DNA of 64,000 nucleotides. Source: Tribonema minus (lineage: Eukaryota > Sar > Xanthophyceae > Tribonematales > Tribonemataceae). The notes below the pieces were generated by a model, which searched no databases, was not told the origin of the DNA, and was given only the letters and a program-made list of their open reading frames with translations. This document shows positions 63,701 to 64,000 of the stretch, piece after piece. Each line of letters opens with the position of its first letter. Position 1 is the first letter of the stretch. The position numbers were made by a program, and so were the translations under genes. The DNA is taken from contig JAFCMP010000536.1 of assembly GCA_017506865.1 (NCBI GenBank), positions 1,822,452 to 1,886,451 on the forward strand, in the 5' to 3' direction.

Positions 63701-64000
63701 GGACTACCTCACTAGGTGGCCGGAGGCCTTTGCAATCCCTGATAAGTCAGCCCAGACGGTAGCGCGCATCATCGTTAGTGAAATAGTACCTAGGCATGGG
63801 TGCCCGCAGATGTTCCTGTGTGATAATGCGAAAGAATTCAGGGGAGCGTTGATGAAAGAGCTGACCAGATTGCTGGGCGTTGAGCAACGTTTCACTTCAC
63901 CCTACCACCCCGCATGCAACGGTCTCACTGAGCGCACCAATGGCTCACTTGTGAACATTTTGTCCATGCTTGTAGAAGACAATCAACGCAACTGGGATCG
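54765..64000 (+). mobile_element. Ty3/gypsy-type LTR retrotransposon carrying a DNA methyltransferase (right end outside window)
   Basis: The order Gag, protease-like, methyltransferase, RT, RNase H, integrase, with RNase H before integrase, is that of Ty3/gypsy (Metaviridae). The frame is open to the last base, so the element appears young or under selection. The 5' border lies somewhere in 53655-54764. The 3' end of integrase, any chromodomain and the 3' LTR are cut off by the window edge. Confidence 0.93.
54765..64000 (+). CDS. Gag-Pro-DNMT-RT-RNaseH-integrase polyprotein, partial (>3078 residues)
   Basis: One frame without a stop, starting at the first ATG after an in-frame TGA. Residues 1-410 are unrecognised; about 413-532 are Gln/Pro tracts; about 556-766 resemble a Gag capsid (SIQVFLLDFEKVLRYILHGL). 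No CCHC knuckle is seen. A retropepsin-like segment (about 1075-1165) has YLDSCAGCDVM where DSG/DTG is usual (Asp1085) and a later FLLSYSTIARM. About 1428-1745 is a C5-cytosine methyltransferase. A Ser/Thr and acidic linker is followed by a beta-rich post-protease segment (about 1941-2022). RT (about 2250-2480) has SPWNSPLMIIPKPDGGLRVV and YMDD (Tyr2420). RNase H has TDASDYGVGAVL (Asp2575) and TDHSAL. Integrase has the H..GGHSG...C..C zinc finger, and D,D,E in GFDIVGPLP (Asp2960), CDNAKEF and NGLTERTNG. Confidence 0.95.
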   Translation, partial: MSDSGTSSQTSTAHGVHRAPESVGSFTTSVNSSRKAKIEALVETVPLQGRTIHKEGDPLTVALTQVEKRNVAALWHRYPEGFLQARSALKRMREEDVWLVNQRSEVRADEEPHTGELVLVWLERDEKRIARVGVVVKHDDKTFATRLQRDYARGDDEPAQWEVELVGGIEPNYVRWRPSGYELAILHPVNPKGAGVNREGRPDQAVIVQVAPAWCQPLGRFPRAHAITDHIVVRTLVNPTAMQVAAHTLTPCILPQGTPMRAKIGRAWRTCVMVQDFVGTDTHVLDRNVFDPLLLVRGDDTGEDFYLPASCTRLQVARPYWVQPLAPAEPLADAANWARVEGPLAADCLDPDKGPVLTVPPSVPIAGLEFTMPRDAITDRCVDRTLAQLVHQMRGNLNDPIAVNELHTWREQAHQLQLQQQGLPLQQHQQQPQQQPQQQQQQQPQQQQQQQQQPPPPQQQQQAEPQGQWQLSERWQQHRQQQTEDAQPPPQQQQQQLAPSPPPLQQLPVAPSPPQQQQQQPPPPPPPPQQLTEDDDPQVITRQEAAQQRTAALRAMAPRALKGVSHETLYFLDDPPEAGLEYRGVDNKAISHEVITCMMQEWLDSLAARVSFEGVQSIPDPNSDLRTCPSYVALMLQYCLSAELRRSIKAFLHEHRGANGDLSGRQISALHAHLDREYSESMQRSKADTRLEQLRLEPGVSIQVFLLDFEKVLRYILHGLELGEKVFRDRFVRRLIDTLARSKDVKARVEKFLEALVEFRVVLERQGTDQVDMASVRLKLQQAESVVAATKSMSVRAYLAAEVSKKSEKRGGSTYAFSGGGSESESENSEGGASGADVLATQGGSGAVPNTRATDTNAETPWNAALDRFSSHLQQHASDMNQRFDSLIRAMSQRHGAPLQTAPHRQLYYPAGNRQGPPNYGRQGWGAAPNIGGNINSRPNGGLISNTGGGARVANNFPLDPSSLSPELVQAVLAIVHGERPAVGPTAPTWSTAFGVGADNEAEYFFSARTYFAWDPSAGRVCLSCDPDKFAECCCFVADDEVAEVSSLVCVAGADAGGQIGRMAPVVLMVEAQIHNVMPAVVYLDSCAGCDVMQFRAYCLLLRKLRDRAETAQQAVRLEQSQRQPTFKAIRGVGRHLVAVMFMVTVQVEIAGVSAQVDFHVSNQIDPQFLLSYSTIARMRLDMLTSRSPAMVQHPDFPNKAVKSLTPDEVAAKRDQWRSARNAGNQQGVQSAEVAVDLGSVLKFEYGSLPAELLEERAENGEPGPKFVLSKGTQRMQPPIDLDSVDDERVIRVDDLPKAGWEVDVQHRRWHNGELSEVMSVSSESIDSASEDGEPADRYVEETDWTKMSGEDSADDSDMELDAARTQSCDETVEVEVDVALAELDADRRSGCYDKKGGSTWAVQDCHPDRWAAISPVERGEYPNVEHMTVSSLTVVDLGAGIGSSVKGAIMGGAQVALAVEIADTYAAIFRASHPNVPLLVADYTSDEVWDRIMEIDPDLVTASTRCEGASRQRFKPAGEIRVDAEANQVTPKLVDKAIQRGVKCLMIENVPEISETISGQLAIAHAHQAGYHVLSFELSGADLGFPNLRNRVFFLITRGDQTVVDTLRTVAGRIEEAKYGGHKQERVQINPGEMWGVSNPVYVLPPRNATARWTHDAKRSAPTLVSRHFHVFRQPADDHMRRGDIEFSLSQRYVPSQADVMRANGLWWIKVPPGVSQTALANGCGQIVLAPVMSFIVRILRTEPVLFDTQHRLHPAASRLIEDGIFVQTLGPYALPEDHPQGGTLVGPVLIASSLPSTPFLRKLRHMQGSVKSAGNNNREPGPQPTSTSTSTSSTSTTARSTDADSGEDASNGDGDASGEDAEGHRSGGARTPGKMTMLEAYNQVMDELDERLGKNHMSEDPGVAATANAKLPGWDDILLVAEQGASAHKQATVRVAKQYPVTEPTTAGVAVLVTWTGWVPPGNYVLEGVVDPKGHWAVRRQRVLVEEGNQTSTINITIVKRTGKLKPGVKVGHLHLLDERMWKKEVHQHEVGITRSLLKLSAESLRQSDTPARDSKLAAVKARIASVERNDRLATACFMVAMGCVTPAEARAQSEGAINGTAAENLFAQSSAHGWGRQVEVEGMSTADDRTIPLAGTVPGVRPPAEPPPAKTSCTAVSETHAGTKQDAKIDVESQPGVDTGAGTEPVNECTDEEAVQRARELEWFAAFKIGELDHLTNKQKEILTDLLRSMARKGIFSCDGRPGKTSLVRHHIDVGDARPVRARLRKYSLKELEVLWKEIDFLIKKGVIEPSNSPWNSPLMIIPKPDGGLRVVQDLRAVDQAVKEKGSGQDGFPLPRIDEVHSALSGSEWFSSMDAVAGFWHVELDRESRPLTAFQTKWGCYQWKVGPMGLMNMPSTFQRLMQLAMGHDALWVYALVYMDDILVFSKTFEEHMKHLKVVLSRLLSVGIKLKPSKCHFAMKEVKFLGHIVDARGKRVDPSKVAAIDKIPLPTDLHDVRSFLCMAAYYRQYISNFSTITEPLVNLTRKGVPFELSDDCVATWQVLKEALKTSPVLAHPDLKGILNGTVKLVLQTDASDYGVGAVLTQICPVNGENPIGYYSRTLKTAERNYGTYDREALAAVEGVHYFRQFLHNGNTFTLQTDHSALAHLMGGSEPRTKRQERYISELQEYNMDIVHRPGKENGNADALSRIRDGAYVMMSAGVDLSVNAAQTSLHGGVQRPTPDTKERIAVPVLAFSDVEKTGGVQCSRVQVSMTAVAQLWPEGEDDHLGEPTLDDGDEFDSDEETGGSLKFKKRQRPVFQSSDLADSLGSDPVLGKVVKYLQAKASSRAHGLTPVEVEEARAFERAGYYMREAKMYIAAGGRSHRAGTDLLVIPKALRERVLLECHDGAIGGGHSGFARTYDKVRRRYLWPGMYADVFHWVLSCMACQKRKSRRDARIRVHGFGDIDLQHAFQLVGFDIVGPLPTSDDGNRFILVFTDYLTRWPEAFAIPDKSAQTVARIIVSEIVPRHGCPQMFLCDNAKEFRGALMKELTRLLGVEQRFTSPYHPACNGLTERTNGSLVNILSMLVEDNQRNWD
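59043..60000 (+). other. C5-cytosine DNA methyltransferase domain within the polyprotein
   Basis: Motifs in order: I, VVDLGAGIGSS (about 1436; SAM-binding loop); II, VEIADTYAAIFRASHP (acidic residue for the SAM ribose); III, ADYTSDEVWDRI; IV, PDLVTASTRCEGASR with catalytic Cys1507; VI, IENVPEIS (Glu1549); VIII, GADLGFPNLRNRVFFLITR (Arg1592). A divergent X is probable in WIKVPPGVSQTALANGCGQI. Spacing and about 315-residue length fit compact bacterial-type or DNMT catalytic domains without regulatory BAH or PWWP modules. Known chemistry of the family is transfer of methyl from SAM to C5 of cytosine through a cysteine adduct. The usual PPC is TRC here and the motif VIII glutamine is replaced, so activity and specificity are open. 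Confidence 0.88.

Overview
The window is nuclear DNA of a eukaryote. Genes carry many spliceosomal introns (GT-AG, plus two likely GC-AG), coding exons are GC-rich, several proteins are alanine-rich, and TTAGGG-type telomere-like tracts sit inside introns. The aminotransferase at 8.2-15.7 kb starts with a hydrophobic signal-peptide-like stretch ending in AAA-F, like the ASAFAP motif of algae with a secondary red plastid. My best guess is a haptophyte-like microalga; the lineage is an inference, not proven.

Layout: (1) 1.6-3.0 kb (+), a small secreted Tyr/Gly/Pro-rich protein with decayed exon copies behind it. (2) 6.2-7.3 kb (-), a disordered Gln/Ser/Gly-rich protein. (3) 8.2-15.7 kb (-), a ten-exon plastid-type aspartate/prephenate aminotransferase whose fourth intron holds a 452-bp MITE. 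(4) 16.2-26.0 kb (+), a sixteen-exon RAD21/SCC1 cohesin kleisin, divergent from the aminotransferase across about 436 bp. (5) 26-33 kb, no confident gene, but a 0.8-kb tandem duplication and a 0.3-kb-arm inverted repeat. (6) 33.3-41.3 kb (-), a ten-exon gene for an alanine-rich protein with two ubiquitin-interacting-motif-like segments near its C-terminus. (7) 41.3-46.3 kb, repeat-rich, with extra copies of one exon of that gene and a 62-bp tandem array. (8) 46.3-51.0 kb (+), a five-exon gene for an unrecognised 1198-residue protein. (9) 52.3-53.7 kb (-), a leucine-rich-repeat protein. (10) 54.8 kb to the window end (+), one open frame of more than 3078 codons: a Ty3/gypsy-type retrotransposon.

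The most striking object is that retrotransposon. Between its protease-like region and its reverse transcriptase lies a compact C5-cytosine DNA methyltransferase domain with recognisable motifs I-IV, VI, VIII and a probable X, in frame with Gag, RT, RNase H and integrase. Methyltransferases captured by retrotransposons have been reported in dinoflagellates and charophytes. This copy looks intact and has an unusual catalytic motif (TRC in place of PPC), so it may be a further lineage of self-methylating element.

A second theme is local duplication across exon-intron junctions. RAD21, the aminotransferase and the secreted-protein gene each carry tandem copies of an exon end with its splice site inside the neighbouring intron, which suggests a genome producing decoy or nascent exons.
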